NCBI GenBank assembly: GCA_038229715.1 | Contig: JBBROD010000002.1 | Span: 28,126 to 92,125 of the forward strand | Length of the DNA: 64,000 nt | Source: JANMES01 sp038229715 | GTDB lineage: Bacteria; Planctomycetota; Phycisphaerae; Tepidisphaerales; Tepidisphaeraceae | Direction of reading: 5' to 3' | Shown here: piece after piece, positions 7,634 through 15,468 of the stretch | Numbering within the stretch: the stretch's first letter is position 1 | How the letters are laid out: each line of letters opens with the position of its first letter | Program-made: the position numbers and the translations under genes | The notes under the pieces: generated by a model | Databases searched by the model: none | Seen by the model: the letters and a program-made list of their open reading frames with translations, nothing else | Told to the model about the DNA's origin: nothing

Positions 7634-8743
7634 ATGCCCATGGCCGACCAAAATACGATCAACGCGGTTCCGATCATCGATTGCGACGTACACCCGTACG
7701 CCAGCGAGAAGTACCCGATCGAGCCGCACATCCCCGAGAATTTCCGGGAAGCGATGAGGCAGGGCATGGGTTACGGGCCGGGGCATGGGTATTCCAATCC
7801 GTTCGGGGTGAATCGGCGGGATGTGTGTTGCGAGGATCCGCACGAAGTGGGTCGTGCGCATCTGGATCGCTACGGCATCGCGTACGCGGTCCTTCAGCCG
7901 CCGGGGCTGAAGGTATCGGTCACGCGGAACCCTGACGTGGGCAGCGCGCTGGCCCGGGCGTGGAACGATTGGCAGATGAAGACCTGGCTGGAAGCCGATG
8001 ATCGCTATCTCGGTTCGATCTGTGTGAACATGAACGATCCGCTGATCGCCGCTATGGAAGTCCGCCGGGCCGGGCAGCATCCGCGGATGGTGCAGTTGAA
8101 CGTTCCCGGAGAAGCACACCGCCTGTACGGCGACCGCCACTACTTCCCGGTGTACGAGGCGGCTAACGAACTGGAACTGCCGATCTGTATGCACCCTGGC
8201 GCGGAAGGCGTGCTGGGTTCTTCGACACCGATCGGCGCACCGACGAGCTACTTCGAGTGGCACAGCGGCATCCCGCTCACTTTTCAAGCACACCTGATCA
8301 GCATGGTGTGCGAAGGCGTTTTTGAGAAATTCCCCAAGCTCAGCATCGTGCTCTGCGAAGGCGGTTACGCCTGGCTCGCTCACACGATGTGGCGGATGGA
8401 TAAAAACTTCAAAGCGCTCCGCGCCGCCACACCGTGGCTGAAGCGGCTGCCGAGTGAGTACATCTTCGATCACGTGCGCGTCACCAGCCAGCCGATGGAA
8501 GAGCCGGAGAAGCCGGAGCATCTGCTGCAGATGTTCGAAATGCTCAAGGCCGACCGCACGCTGTGCTTTGCGACGGATTTTCCGCACTGGGATTTTGACG
8601 ATCCGAACCGCGCGTTCCCCAAAACGATGGGCGAACATTTGAAGCGGCGGATTTTTTACGAAAACGCGGCCGAGTTGTACGGCCTGCCATCGCTCGAAGC
8701 CGCCGCCGCCAAACTGGCGAGCCGGCAGGTGGTGGAAGTGTGA
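7634..8743 (+). CDS. Amidohydrolase family protein (PF04909-type, ACMSD-like)
   Basis: A 369-residue TIM-barrel metal enzyme. The first strand motif DCDVHP near residue 16 supplies the D-x-H metal ligands. MHPGAEG near 191 gives the next histidine, and ATDFPHWD near 315 the catalytic aspartate. This subgroup includes decarboxylases and hydrolases of aromatic or lactone ring-cleavage intermediates. Start 7634 (MPMADQ) or 7640 (MADQ). It is followed in the same direction by a Rieske protein and preceded by a divergent AraC regulator, which suggests an inducible catabolic unit for a small organic acid or aromatic compound. The exact reaction is unknown. Confidence 0.88.
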   Translation: MPMADQNTINAVPIIDCDVHPYASEKYPIEPHIPENFREAMRQGMGYGPGHGYSNPFGVNRRDVCCEDPHEVGRAHLDRYGIAYAVLQPPGLKVSVTRNPDVGSALARAWNDWQMKTWLEADDRYLGSICVNMNDPLIAAMEVRRAGQHPRMVQLNVPGEAHRLYGDRHYFPVYEAANELELPICMHPGAEGVLGSSTPIGAPTSYFEWHSGIPLTFQAHLISMVCEGVFEKFPKLSIVLCEGGYAWLAHTMWRMDKNFKALRAATPWLKRLPSEYIFDHVRVTSQPMEEPEKPEHLLQMFEMLKADRTLCFATDFPHWDFDDPNRAFPKTMGEHLKRRIFYENAAELYGLPSLEAAAAKLASRQVVEV

Positions 8744-8749
8744 TACCAC

Positions 8750-8916
8750 TTCAGCCTCGGGCAGGAGACAGATGAACACAGGTTGTAGTTGTTGGTGAGA
8801 AGTGGGTGGTGGTTTGTCCAGAAACGGTGGATCCCCGTTTTTAGGCCGACCACTAAAACAATTGCCTGTGACTACTCTTCCCACTTGTGTTCATCTGTCT
8901 CCTGCCCGGGGCTGAA
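8750..8916. repeat. Inverted repeat, 'GGCAGGAGACAGATGAACAC' family
   Basis: Arms of about 33 bp at 8750-8782 and 8884-8916, with a shorter palindromic stretch between. It separates the amidohydrolase and Rieske genes, which are otherwise operon-like. Confidence 0.85.
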
Positions 8917-8923
8917 AACCGAT

Positions 8924-9388
8924 ATGTCAGACGATTTGGACTTCAAAGTCCCCAATAGTTTCGGTACCGAGAACAAGGCGGTAGATCACGCATTCAAAAT
9001 CGTGGCCGAGGCGCAACCCCCCAAGGCCCGCAACGGCCGGCGGCTGACGGTCTGCGCGGCGACGGAACTGCCGCCCGGCGGACGCAAAATCGTCGACGAC
9101 GGCTCGGTCTCCATCGGCGTGTTCAATGTCAGCGGGAATCTCTACGCGATCAAAAATGTCTGCCCGCACTACGGCGCGCCGCTCTGCCAAGGCAGTTTGC
9201 ATGGCACGCACAAGCCGTCAGACGTCCACCAATACGATCCCGGCTATGAAGGGCAGATCATCCGCTGCCCGTGGCACGGGTGGGAGTTTGATATCGTCAC
9301 CGGCAAGGGGCTGTTCGATCGCAACAGCCGGGTGGCGACGTATGTCGTCGAAATCGATCCGGCTGGGGATATCGTTGTGTTGCTGTAG
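8924..9388 (+). CDS. Rieske [2Fe-2S] domain protein
   Basis: 154 residues from the ATG heading MSDDLDFKVPNS; the frame is open upstream through an inverted repeat, so the internal start is preferred. The two Rieske boxes are intact: CPHYGAPLC (C-x-H) near residue 80 and CPWHGWEFD (C-x2-H) near 117, which bind one [2Fe-2S] cluster with two Cys and two His. The protein ends soon after the second box, so it is a stand-alone ferredoxin-like electron carrier, not an oxygenase large subunit. No signal peptide. It probably serves an oxygenase or reductase working with the upstream amidohydrolase. Confidence 0.92.
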   Translation: MSDDLDFKVPNSFGTENKAVDHAFKIVAEAQPPKARNGRRLTVCAATELPPGGRKIVDDGSVSIGVFNVSGNLYAIKNVCPHYGAPLCQGSLHGTHKPSDVHQYDPGYEGQIIRCPWHGWEFDIVTGKGLFDRNSRVATYVVEIDPAGDIVVLL

Positions 9389-9421
9389 CTCCATTCTTTT
9401 TAACCGCGACGACGCGAAGGC

Positions 9422-9510
9422 ATTAACCGCGAAGGCGCGAAGACGCGCAGAAATCCAGATGGATAACTCCATGCTGCTCTTCTTCGCGTCTTCGCGTCTT
9501 CGCGGTTAAT
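9422..9510. repeat. Inverted repeat, 'ACCGCGAAGACGCGAAG' family
   Basis: Arms ATTAACCGCGAAGGCGCG... (from 9422) and its complement ending at 9510. The arms are tandem GCGAAGAC words, and an extra degenerate half-arm precedes at 9400-9420. Confidence 0.88.
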
Positions 9511-9521
9511 CTCTGAGTCGG

Positions 9522-10233
9522 ATGTTCGCGTTGGCGATTGAAACTTCCGGAAGAGTCGGCTCTGTCGCTCTGGTGCGCGACGGCGTGGTGCTGGCCGAGC
9601 CGACGTTCGAGCACGGGCTGAAACACGCCGCCGGCATCCTGCCGATGATCGACAAGCTCTGCCGCGATCACGGTATCGGCCCGCGCGATCTGGCGGAACT
9701 GTACGTCTCCATCGGCCCGGGCAGTTTCACCGGCCTGCGGATCGGCGTGACGCTGGCGAAAACGATGGCGCTGACGACCGGCGTTAAAATCGTCGCCGTG
9801 CCGACGCTGAACGTATTGGCCGCCAACGCACCGGCGGACGCGCAGCACGTCATCATCGTTCTCGACGCCAAGCGCGATCAAATATTCACCGCGAGTTTCG
9901 AGCGCCTCACTCCCTCGCCCGGTACGCCGGGAGAGGGAAAAGGCCCACCTCGGTTCGCTCACGGATATGCTTGCCCGCACGCCCCGGCCGGTGTATTTGC
10001 TCGGCGAGGGTATTCCGTATCACGACCAATTCATCCCGAAAAACGATCCAAGCGTGATCGTCACCGCGCCCGACACATGGCGTGCCCGCGCCGGCGTCGT
10101 CGCCGCGATCGGCATGGCGATGGCGAAGCAGAATCAGTTCGCCGACGCTGATCTCCTGACACCGCTTTACATTCGTAAGCCTGAAGCAGAAGAGAAGTGG
10201 GAGATCAATCAAAGAATGAAGGCGGAAGGATGA
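9522..10233 (+). pseudogene. tsaB: TsaB, tRNA threonylcarbamoyladenosine protein, frame broken by a hairpin repeat
   Basis: The N-terminal half (9522 to about 9905) is a good TsaB: MFALAIETSGRVGS, then YVSIGPGSFTGLRIGV and a QIFTASFE segment. The C-terminal half (...GSLTDMLARTPRPVYLLGEG to DLLTPLYIRKPEAEEKW) continues in the +1 frame from about 9940. The switch coincides with a hairpin repeat at 9911-9938, so an inserted or expanded repeat appears to have shifted the frame. The unshifted frame instead runs on in arginine-rich nonsense to 10151. TsaB is the inactive-homologue partner of TsaD in making t6A37 of tRNA and is usually essential. A functional split gene, ribosomal frameshifting or a sequence error are the alternatives to a true pseudogene. 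Confidence 0.75.
9911..9938. repeat. Hairpin repeat inside tsaB
   Basis: TCCCTCGCCCGG, loop TACG, CCGGGAGAGGGA: a 12-bp stem with one mismatch. Same word family as hairpins at 14379-14401, 15577-15597, 31265-31290 and about 39232-39260, but here inside a coding region. Confidence 0.85.
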
Positions 10234-10270
10234 AGGATGAAAAGTGAATTTCAGCCTTCATCCTTTGATT
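10206..10270. repeat. Inverted repeat, 'AAGGATGAAGG' family
   Basis: AATCAAAG...AAGGATGAAGG at 10206-10236 pairs with CCTTCATCCTTTGATT at 10255-10270. It overlaps the tsaB stop codon and separates two convergent genes. Confidence 0.8.
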
Positions 10271-10284
10271 CGATTGATTCCGAT

Positions 10285-11097
10285 TCAAAATCGATTCGCG
10301 TACGTCAACACGCCGATGATCAACCCGATACCGCCGCAGATCATGCCTGCGATCGCCATGCCTCGGCCGCTGCCGCCTTCGCCGGATTTGCTGACTTGGT
10401 TGTAGCCGATGATGCCGAACACGATCGCCAGCGCCCCGGGGATGATCGCGCAGAACGCCGGGATGCCGATGATGCCCAGCACCAGCGACGCGACGCAGAA
10501 CCCGTTGCTCGTGCCGGCCGCCTCGAGCGTCGTGCCTTCCATGGTGAACGGCATGCCGCAGCTTTTGCAGTTGTTGGCGTTGATCGGGCTGCTGCTGTTG
10601 CAGCGAGGGCAGACGATGAACTGCTTGCCGGTGTCTTCACGGAAGATGTGCGGCGCCCGATCACCCGCAGCTGCGTACGCGTGAACCGGGTGCGGGTCTT
10701 GCTTGATGATCTGACGGGTTTTTGGGTCGATCAGCCGGCCGTAACGGTCGAGGATCGGGATCGTGATGTTGTTGCCGCAGGTGGGGCACTGCCCGTCCTG
10801 GGCCGCCATCGATTCGGTCGCTTCGAGCCTGCTTGAGCAGTAGCCGCAGTTGAAGCCGTAGCGTTTTCCAACCCCGGTCCGCTGAGTCGGCGGGGTGAAC
10901 GTCTGCCGCTGCGTGTAGTTGGGCGTCGGCGGTGGGGCGGCAGACAAATCGCCCACCCCGGCGGCCACCGGCACTTCCTGCTGGGCCGCGGGTACGCGCA
11001 GCGTCGCGAGGCAAGTAGGACAGCGAACCAATTGCCCCACCTGCGAATCATCAGCCGACAACGGCGTCCGGCATACTTGGCATGAGAAGACTGACAT
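10285..11097 (-). CDS. Zinc-ribbon protein with C-terminal DUF4190 membrane domain
   Basis: A 270-residue protein starting MSVFSCQVCRTPL. Three CxxC-CxxC zinc ribbons are visible: residues about 5-33 (CQVC/CPTC), about 85-115 (CGYC/CPTC) and about 165-190 (CPRC/CKSC). The C-terminal 70 residues form two glycine-rich membrane helices (LVLGIIGIPAFCAIIPG and GMICGGIGLIIGVLTYA), the DUF4190 arrangement. Between ribbons one and two is a Pro/Gln/Thr-rich linker. Probably an inner-membrane protein exposing metal-binding knuckles to the cytoplasm. Function unknown. The frame extends to 11163 through repeat words, so the later ATG is chosen. Confidence 0.8.
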   Translation of the reverse strand: MSVFSCQVCRTPLSADDSQVGQLVRCPTCLATLRVPAAQQEVPVAAGVGDLSAAPPPTPNYTQRQTFTPPTQRTGVGKRYGFNCGYCSSRLEATESMAAQDGQCPTCGNNITIPILDRYGRLIDPKTRQIIKQDPHPVHAYAAAGDRAPHIFREDTGKQFIVCPRCNSSSPINANNCKSCGMPFTMEGTTLEAAGTSNGFCVASLVLGIIGIPAFCAIIPGALAIVFGIIGYNQVSKSGEGGSGRGMAIAGMICGGIGLIIGVLTYANRF

Positions 11098-11149
11098 CTC
11101 TGGTTCTGATTGTCGATTGTCGATCGCCAATTGTCGAGTGGCGAGTTCT

Positions 11150-11275
11150 GGTCGGACAGACATTCCCGTCTGTCACGGGCGGATGTAATCAGCCGTCCGT
11201 ACAAACCGCTATTTACCGATAGGCACGAGCGAAGGAGTACCTCGCCTCGTGACAGACAGGAATGTCTGTCCTATC
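11150..11275. repeat. Inverted repeat, 'GACAGACATTCCTGTCTGTC' family, copy 2
   Basis: Arms GGTCGGACAGACATT... and ...GTCTGTCCTATC, 126 bp overall. It lies between divergent genes. A separate run of TGTCGAT words (11110-11140) precedes it. Confidence 0.88.
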
Positions 11276-11329
11276 AGAAAATCGGCCACTTGCCCCTTCC
11301 TTCCGTCGGTCTACAATCTCCGATTACCT

Positions 11330-12799
11330 ATGTTTGACGCACTCACCGATAAGTTTTCCAGTGTCTTCCGCAACCTCTCCGGCCGGGGGAAGATTTCCGA
11401 AGAGAATATCCGCGAATCGATGCGCGAGGTTCGCACCGCGCTGCTCGAAGCCGACGTGAACCTCAAAGTCGTCAACGAGTTTTGTGAGAAGGTCGTCAGC
11501 AAGGCGATCGGCTCGGACGTGATCAGCAGCCTGCAGCCGGGGCAGCTGATGGTGAAGATCGTGTACGACGAGCTGGTGCTGCTGCTCGGGCCGGTCGACA
11601 CGCATATTTACATGGTCCAGCCGGGGCCGACGGTCATCATGATGTGCGGCCTGCAGGGATCCGGCAAAACCACCACCACCGGCAAGCTGGCGATGTACCT
11701 TAAGAGCAAGGGCCATCACCCGCTGCTGGCCGCTGCTGACCTGCAGCGACCGGCGGCAGTCGAGCAGCTCCGCGTGCTCGGCGAGCAGGTGGGCGTGCCG
11801 GTGTATCTCGACAACACCAAGATCGCGCCGCACGGCCATGTGCCCAAGGGCGCGGCGGTGTCGGTCTGCCGCGCCGCCGTCGCCAAAGCCAAGGCCGACG
11901 GGCAGGACATCGTCATCCTCGACACCGCCGGCCGGCTCGCCATCGACGAAGAGCTGATGGCCGAGCTGAAGGACGTCAACGACACGCTCAAGCCGCACCA
12001 AGTGTTCCTCGTGCTTGACGCGATGACCGGGCAGGACGCCGTCAACAGCGCCAAGATCTTCAACGAAAAGCTCGAGATCGACGGGCTGATCCTCACCAAG
12101 TTCGATTCCGACACCCGCGGCGGCGCGCTGCTCAGCGCCAAGATGATCACCGGCAAGCCGGTCAAATTCCTCGGCATCGGCGAAAAGCTCGACCGGCTCG
12201 AAGAGTTCCGCCCCGAAGGCATGGCCCAGCGTATTTTGGGCATGGGCGATGTGGTCGGCCTGGTCACCGAGGCGATGGAAAAGTTCGATCAGGACGAAAC
12301 CGCCCGCCTGACCGCCAAGATGGAGAAGGGCAACTTCACGCTCGATGATTTCATGGCGCAGATGAGTCAGGTCAACAAGCTCGGGCCGATGAGCAAAGTC
12401 ATGGGCATGATCCCGGGCATGAATGAGCTGGCCAAGCAGTCGGCGATGAGCGACGGCGCGGTTGAGGGGCAGATGGATCGGATGAAAGCCATCTACAACA
12501 GCATGACGCGGAAGGAACGGACGAAGACCGAAATGCTAGACGGCAACCGCCGCCGCCGCATCGCCGCCGGCGCTGGCGTGCAGGTGAGCGAGGTCGGGCA
12601 GTTCATGAAACAATTCGAGCAAAGCCGCGACATGATGCGCGCCATCGGCGGGCAGGGCATGATGGGCAAAATGCGGATGATGAAAGCCTTAATGTCCGGC
12701 GGCATGAGCCAACTCGGCATGCCCGGCGGGCCGACGCTGCGAACCAAAAAGAGCGGCTGGCAGGCGCCGAAGGATCGGAATAAGAAGAAAAAACGTTGA
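11330..12799 (+). CDS. ffh: Signal recognition particle protein Ffh (SRP54)
   Basis: A 489-residue GTPase that binds SRP RNA and nascent signal sequences and docks with FtsY for co-translational membrane targeting. The N domain spans about 1-95. The G domain has the P-loop GLQGSGKTT at 107-115, ILDTAGRLA near 200 and TKFDSDTRGG near 260. The M domain from about 300 is methionine-rich (MGMIPGMNE, GGQGMMGKMRMMKALM). The basic tail KKSGWQAPKDRNKKKKR is partly duplicated downstream at 13333-13380. Start MFDALTDKFS is canonical; the open frame upstream reads repeat sequence. Confidence 0.97.
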   Translation: MFDALTDKFSSVFRNLSGRGKISEENIRESMREVRTALLEADVNLKVVNEFCEKVVSKAIGSDVISSLQPGQLMVKIVYDELVLLLGPVDTHIYMVQPGPTVIMMCGLQGSGKTTTTGKLAMYLKSKGHHPLLAAADLQRPAAVEQLRVLGEQVGVPVYLDNTKIAPHGHVPKGAAVSVCRAAVAKAKADGQDIVILDTAGRLAIDEELMAELKDVNDTLKPHQVFLVLDAMTGQDAVNSAKIFNEKLEIDGLILTKFDSDTRGGALLSAKMITGKPVKFLGIGEKLDRLEEFRPEGMAQRILGMGDVVGLVTEAMEKFDQDETARLTAKMEKGNFTLDDFMAQMSQVNKLGPMSKVMGMIPGMNELAKQSAMSDGAVEGQMDRMKAIYNSMTRKERTKTEMLDGNRRRRIAAGAGVQVSEVGQFMKQFEQSRDMMRAIGGQGMMGKMRMMKALMSGGMSQLGMPGGPTLRTKKSGWQAPKDRNKKKKR

Positions 12800-12805
12800 A
12801 GCATT

Positions 12806-13189
12806 ATGTCATCGGAACCCGACTCATTGAGTTACCAAGAAAATCGAAACTCCCGCAATCTATGCGGCACGAAAATGTTGCCGACCGGGGGTGTTTGTTT
12901 TGGAATGAGTTGGATCGCCGTAGTTCTCTATGCAGGCGTGATAGTGGCTCTCGCATTTGGCGGATTCGATTTGGGGCTCCTCTCACCCCTTCAGTGGGTT
13001 ACGTGTATTGCAACAGTAGTTGGAATGTTCGGAATCGGCGGGATGATCGTTCGCCGTTTGTTGCCAAAACAATACCGTTCGGACTACGCCAAGTATTGGT
13101 TTTGGGTGATTTCTGCAATCGCCGCTGTCGAGATTATCTTAATTACGCATCTGGACCATTCTGGAAGTGGATTCGCCGGCGGCTTCTAG
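12806..13189 (+). CDS. Small membrane protein, unknown function
   Basis: 127 residues beginning 6 bp after the ffh stop. After a polar N-terminus there are three or four hydrophobic segments: GMSWIAVVLYAGVIVALAF, WVTCIATVVGMFGIGGMIV and FWVISAIAAVEIILITH. No recognisable motif. Codon use is less GC-rich than in ffh, and together with the flanking ffh-tail duplication (13264-13380) this suggests that the gene and the following inverted repeat were inserted between two copies of the ffh 3' end. Only moderately sure that it is expressed. Confidence 0.6.
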   Translation: MSSEPDSLSYQENRNSRNLCGTKMLPTGGVCFGMSWIAVVLYAGVIVALAFGGFDLGLLSPLQWVTCIATVVGMFGIGGMIVRRLLPKQYRSDYAKYWFWVISAIAAVEIILITHLDHSGSGFAGGF

Positions 13190-13252
13190 TGTAGGGCGGG
13201 ATAGCAATCCCGCCTCGGCGTCAACGGCGGGTTTGCTATCCCGCCCTACACA
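13190..13252. repeat. Inverted repeat, 'GTAGGGCGGGATAGCAATCCCGCC' type, copy 1
   Basis: Arms GTGTAGGGCGGGATAGCAAT and its complement, 63 bp overall, each arm with a small internal palindrome. It begins at the preceding stop codon. A second full copy is at 40909-40969 and a half copy at 28585-28608. Confidence 0.92.
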
Positions 13253-13263
13253 AGAGAAGTTGC

Positions 13264-13380
13264 ATGAGAAAAAGTGCGGCTGAACAAATCCGCGACATGT
13301 CGCGCCATCGGCGCGCCGACGCCGAGGCGATAAAGAGCGGCTGGCAGGCACCGAGGGATCTGAATGAGAAGAAACGGTGA
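13264..13380 (+). pseudogene. 38-codon ORF carrying a duplicate of the ffh C-terminal tail
   Basis: ATG at 13264 opens MRKSAAEQIRDMSRHR..., ending in IKSGWQAPRDLNEKKR and a stop. The last 16 codons (13333-13380) align codon by codon with the ffh tail KKSGWQAPKDRNKKKKR at 12749-12799, with a few substitutions and slightly fewer lysine codons. The first half has no visible match in ffh. It is most simply a leftover of a local duplication of the ffh 3' end around the inserted 12806-13252 segment. Whether it is translated is unknown. Confidence 0.6.
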
Positions 13381-13429
13381 CCTGAAGAATCCCGCACGAC
13401 AGGGTTACGGATAACAATCCGTGTACCCG

Positions 13430-13594
13430 TTATGACGCCGATTTGATGGACCAGAGCAGTCCGACCATCACCCCGGCGAATCCGAAAACGTAGGACGGCT
13501 GTTCGCGGGTGAGGTTCAGTGCGTTTTTGTAGTGTCGGCCCAGATACACACCGGCTAATCCGAGCGCAACAGATATGAGCAGTATTTTCAGCAT
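13430..13594 (-). CDS. 54-residue small membrane protein
   Basis: ATG at 13592-13594 on the minus strand opens MLKILLISVALGLAGVYLG, a membrane helix, followed by a short basic loop (RHYKNALNLTREQ) and a second helix (SYVFGFAGVMVGLLWSI). Two helices joined by a polar loop, with no stop until 13430. The regular hydrophobic pattern and GC-rich third positions support a real gene. Function unknown. It is divergent from recX. Confidence 0.5.
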   Translation of the reverse strand: MLKILLISVALGLAGVYLGRHYKNALNLTREQPSYVFGFAGVMVGLLWSIKSAS

Positions 13595-13713
13595 GGGTGC
13601 GCCTTTGTTAACCTATCGTCATCGGACCAATCCGGTTGGTGCTTTAACCTGATTATAAGACCTCATTTGAACTGGAATATCCGCCGTGTGGCGGGGCCGT
13701 GTGAATTGCGAAA

Positions 13714-14376
13714 ATGAGCAAGCCCGTCATGCCGATCATCACCAAAATCTCCGAACAAAAGCGCCGGCCGAATCGGCGGAATGTGTATTTGGACGGGGCG
13801 TTTGCGTTCGGCTGTAACCTGAACGTCGTCGCCAAGTTCCGGCTGCGCGAGGGGTTGGCGGTGACGGCTGAGCAGATCGCGAGCATTCAAACCGGCGAGA
13901 TTCGTCAGGAAGCGTTCGACTACGCACTCAAAACGCTGCAGCGCCGGCTCCACAGCCGATCGGAACTGCAGCGGAAACTGGCGAAGCGCGAATACGCAGT
14001 TGCTACGATCGACGAAGTCCTGAGCGATCTCGAACGGCTCGGCTACGTCGACGACGCCCGATTTGCCAAAACCAAGGCCCAATCCGCCGCCGAGTACAAA
14101 CACCACGGGCACCGGCGGGCGATGATCGAACTCCGCAAGGCCGGCGTGAGCGACGCGACGGCGCGGAAGGCGATCGAAGACGTGTACGATCCGCGCGACA
14201 ACCTCGCCACCGCGCGCATGCTCGCGCAAAAGCAGGGGCTGCGGCTGAAGAAACTTGAACCGCACGTCGCACGACGGCGACTGGCCGGCATGTTGCTGCG
14301 CCGCGGGTTTGATTACGAAACCATCCGCCCGGTCATCGACGAAGTGCTCGCCTACGGTCAGGATGAAGGAACCTAG
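13714..14376 (+). CDS. recX: Regulatory protein RecX
   Basis: A 220-residue, basic, all-helical protein of RecX type. It has tandem three-helix repeats, for example ALKTLQRRLHSRSELQRKLA, VLSDLERLGYVDDARFAK and MIELRKAGVSDATARKAIED, matching the family pattern of a short helix, a conserved L-x-x-[KR] block and 'GYVDDARFA'. RecX binds RecA filaments and limits recombinase activity. recA is not next to it here. The N-terminal 40 residues contain a beta-rich stretch (NVYLDGAFAFGCNLNV) common in longer RecX proteins. Confidence 0.9.
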   Translation: MSKPVMPIITKISEQKRRPNRRNVYLDGAFAFGCNLNVVAKFRLREGLAVTAEQIASIQTGEIRQEAFDYALKTLQRRLHSRSELQRKLAKREYAVATIDEVLSDLERLGYVDDARFAKTKAQSAAEYKHHGHRRAMIELRKAGVSDATARKAIEDVYDPRDNLATARMLAQKQGLRLKKLEPHVARRRLAGMLLRRGFDYETIRPVIDEVLAYGQDEGT

Positions 14377-14378
14377 CT

Positions 14379-14401
14379 CCCTCTCCCCGGCGGGGAGAGG
14401 G
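14379..14401 (+). terminator. Hairpin after recX (CCCTCTCCCC family)
   Basis: 10-bp perfect stem CCCTCTCCCC / GGGGAGAGGG with a 3-nt loop directly after the recX stop. No T-run follows, so it may be a REP-like hairpin rather than an intrinsic terminator. Confidence 0.5.
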
Positions 14402-14423
14402 CAGGGGTGAGGGGCGAAACGTT

Positions 14424-14592
14424 CGATCGATGAGCAATTTTGATGTAGCGTGCAGGCTCCCAATTCGTCATCCTGAGGTACGCCGAAGGATCTCGGATTG
14501 CGAGCGGTTTTTGACGTTCGAGATCCTTCGGCGTACCTCAGGATGACGACAAACGGTCATGCTCACGCTACTACAAAAGGCCTGTCGCTCTA
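14424..14592 (-). mobile_element. ~169-bp palindromic element, 'GAGGTACGCCGAAGGATCTCG' family, copy B
   Basis: Inverted relative to copy A at 5681-5845. Matching includes the core arms, the unique spacer (ACCGCTCGCAATCCGAGATC on the other strand) and both flanks out to a TAGAGCGA terminus at the right end. It lies between the convergent recX and SDR genes. The remaining 14593-14703 holds nothing I can recognise. Confidence 0.75.
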
Positions 14593-14703
14593 GAAAACTA
14601 TCGGCGGTCGATTTTGCGAGCATCGTCCGAGCGAAATTCGGGGACCCGAACCAATTAGCAACCGGCGGCTACCCGCTCACCCTGACAGATAGAGAAAGCC
14701 GTC

Positions 14704-15438
14704 TCACGCGATCGATCTCCCGCCGTCGAGGCGGAGGATTTGGCCGGTGATGTACGTCCCGCCGGTGGCGAGGAATGTGACCAGCCCAGCGGCGTCTTCG
14801 GGCGTGCCGGCGCGGGCGAGTGGGACGCGCTTCAGATACTTTTCCCGATCGACCTCGGGCATGTCCGCCGGCCAGTCGATCACGCCGGGGGCGATTCCGT
14901 TAACCGTCACCTGCGGCGCCAACTCGCGGGCGAGTGAAAGAGTGGCGTTGGCCATCGCGGCCTTGCTGGTGCAGTAGCCGAGATACGCCGGCCAAGGTTT
15001 TTCGGCCATCAGGTCGAGCATGTTCACGACGTGGCCGTTCGACGCCCGCAGCATCGGCGCGAACTGTTTGATCAGCAGCAATGGCGAGTGGAGGTGGATC
15101 GCCATCATCTTTGAGAGCAACGCCGTGTCCGTCGCCACCAGATCGCCGGGCAGGAAAAGTGAGGCGTTGTTGACGAGCAGGTCGAGCCGATCGAAATGCT
15201 GAGTGAAGCCGGAGTGAATCGCCGCGACGGCTTCGTCGGGGCGGGTTAAATCTGCCTTGATCGCGACCCATTTGGCCAGCCGGGCGGACAAATCGCGCGT
15301 GAGCTCGGCGGCGTCGGGTTCGCTGGTGAGATACGTAAACGCAATATCGAACTGCGCCTCGGCCAGCGCCTTCACGATCGCCCGGCCGACGCGTTTGGCC
15401 CCGCCGGTCACTAACGCAACTCGTCTAACCTCCGCCAT
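14704..15438 (-). CDS. Pteridine reductase-like short-chain dehydrogenase (PTR1/FolM type)
   Basis: A 244-residue Rossmann-fold NAD(P)H oxidoreductase (alternative start 15450). The dinucleotide motif is TGGAKRVG; VNNAS follows strand beta-4. Where classical SDRs have a catalytic serine this protein has NMLDLMAEKP, that is an aspartate, then Y-x-x-x-K (YCTSK). Asp to Tyr spacing is 13 and Tyr to Lys is 4, the D-Y-K triad of Leishmania PTR1 and of FolM-like enzymes, which reduce biopterin, dihydrofolate or dihydromonapterin. The genome uses ThyX, which does not depend on a standard DHFR, so a pterin reductase role is plausible but inferred. A generic FabG-like role is the alternative. Confidence 0.8.
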   Translation of the reverse strand: MAEVRRVALVTGGAKRVGRAIVKALAEAQFDIAFTYLTSEPDAAELTRDLSARLAKWVAIKADLTRPDEAVAAIHSGFTQHFDRLDLLVNNASLFLPGDLVATDTALLSKMMAIHLHSPLLLIKQFAPMLRASNGHVVNMLDLMAEKPWPAYLGYCTSKAAMANATLSLARELAPQVTVNGIAPGVIDWPADMPEVDREKYLKRVPLARAGTPEDAAGLVTFLATGGTYITGQILRLDGGRSIA

Positions 15439-15468
15439 TCCAAAGAGCATACAGAGCGGACAGTGAAT

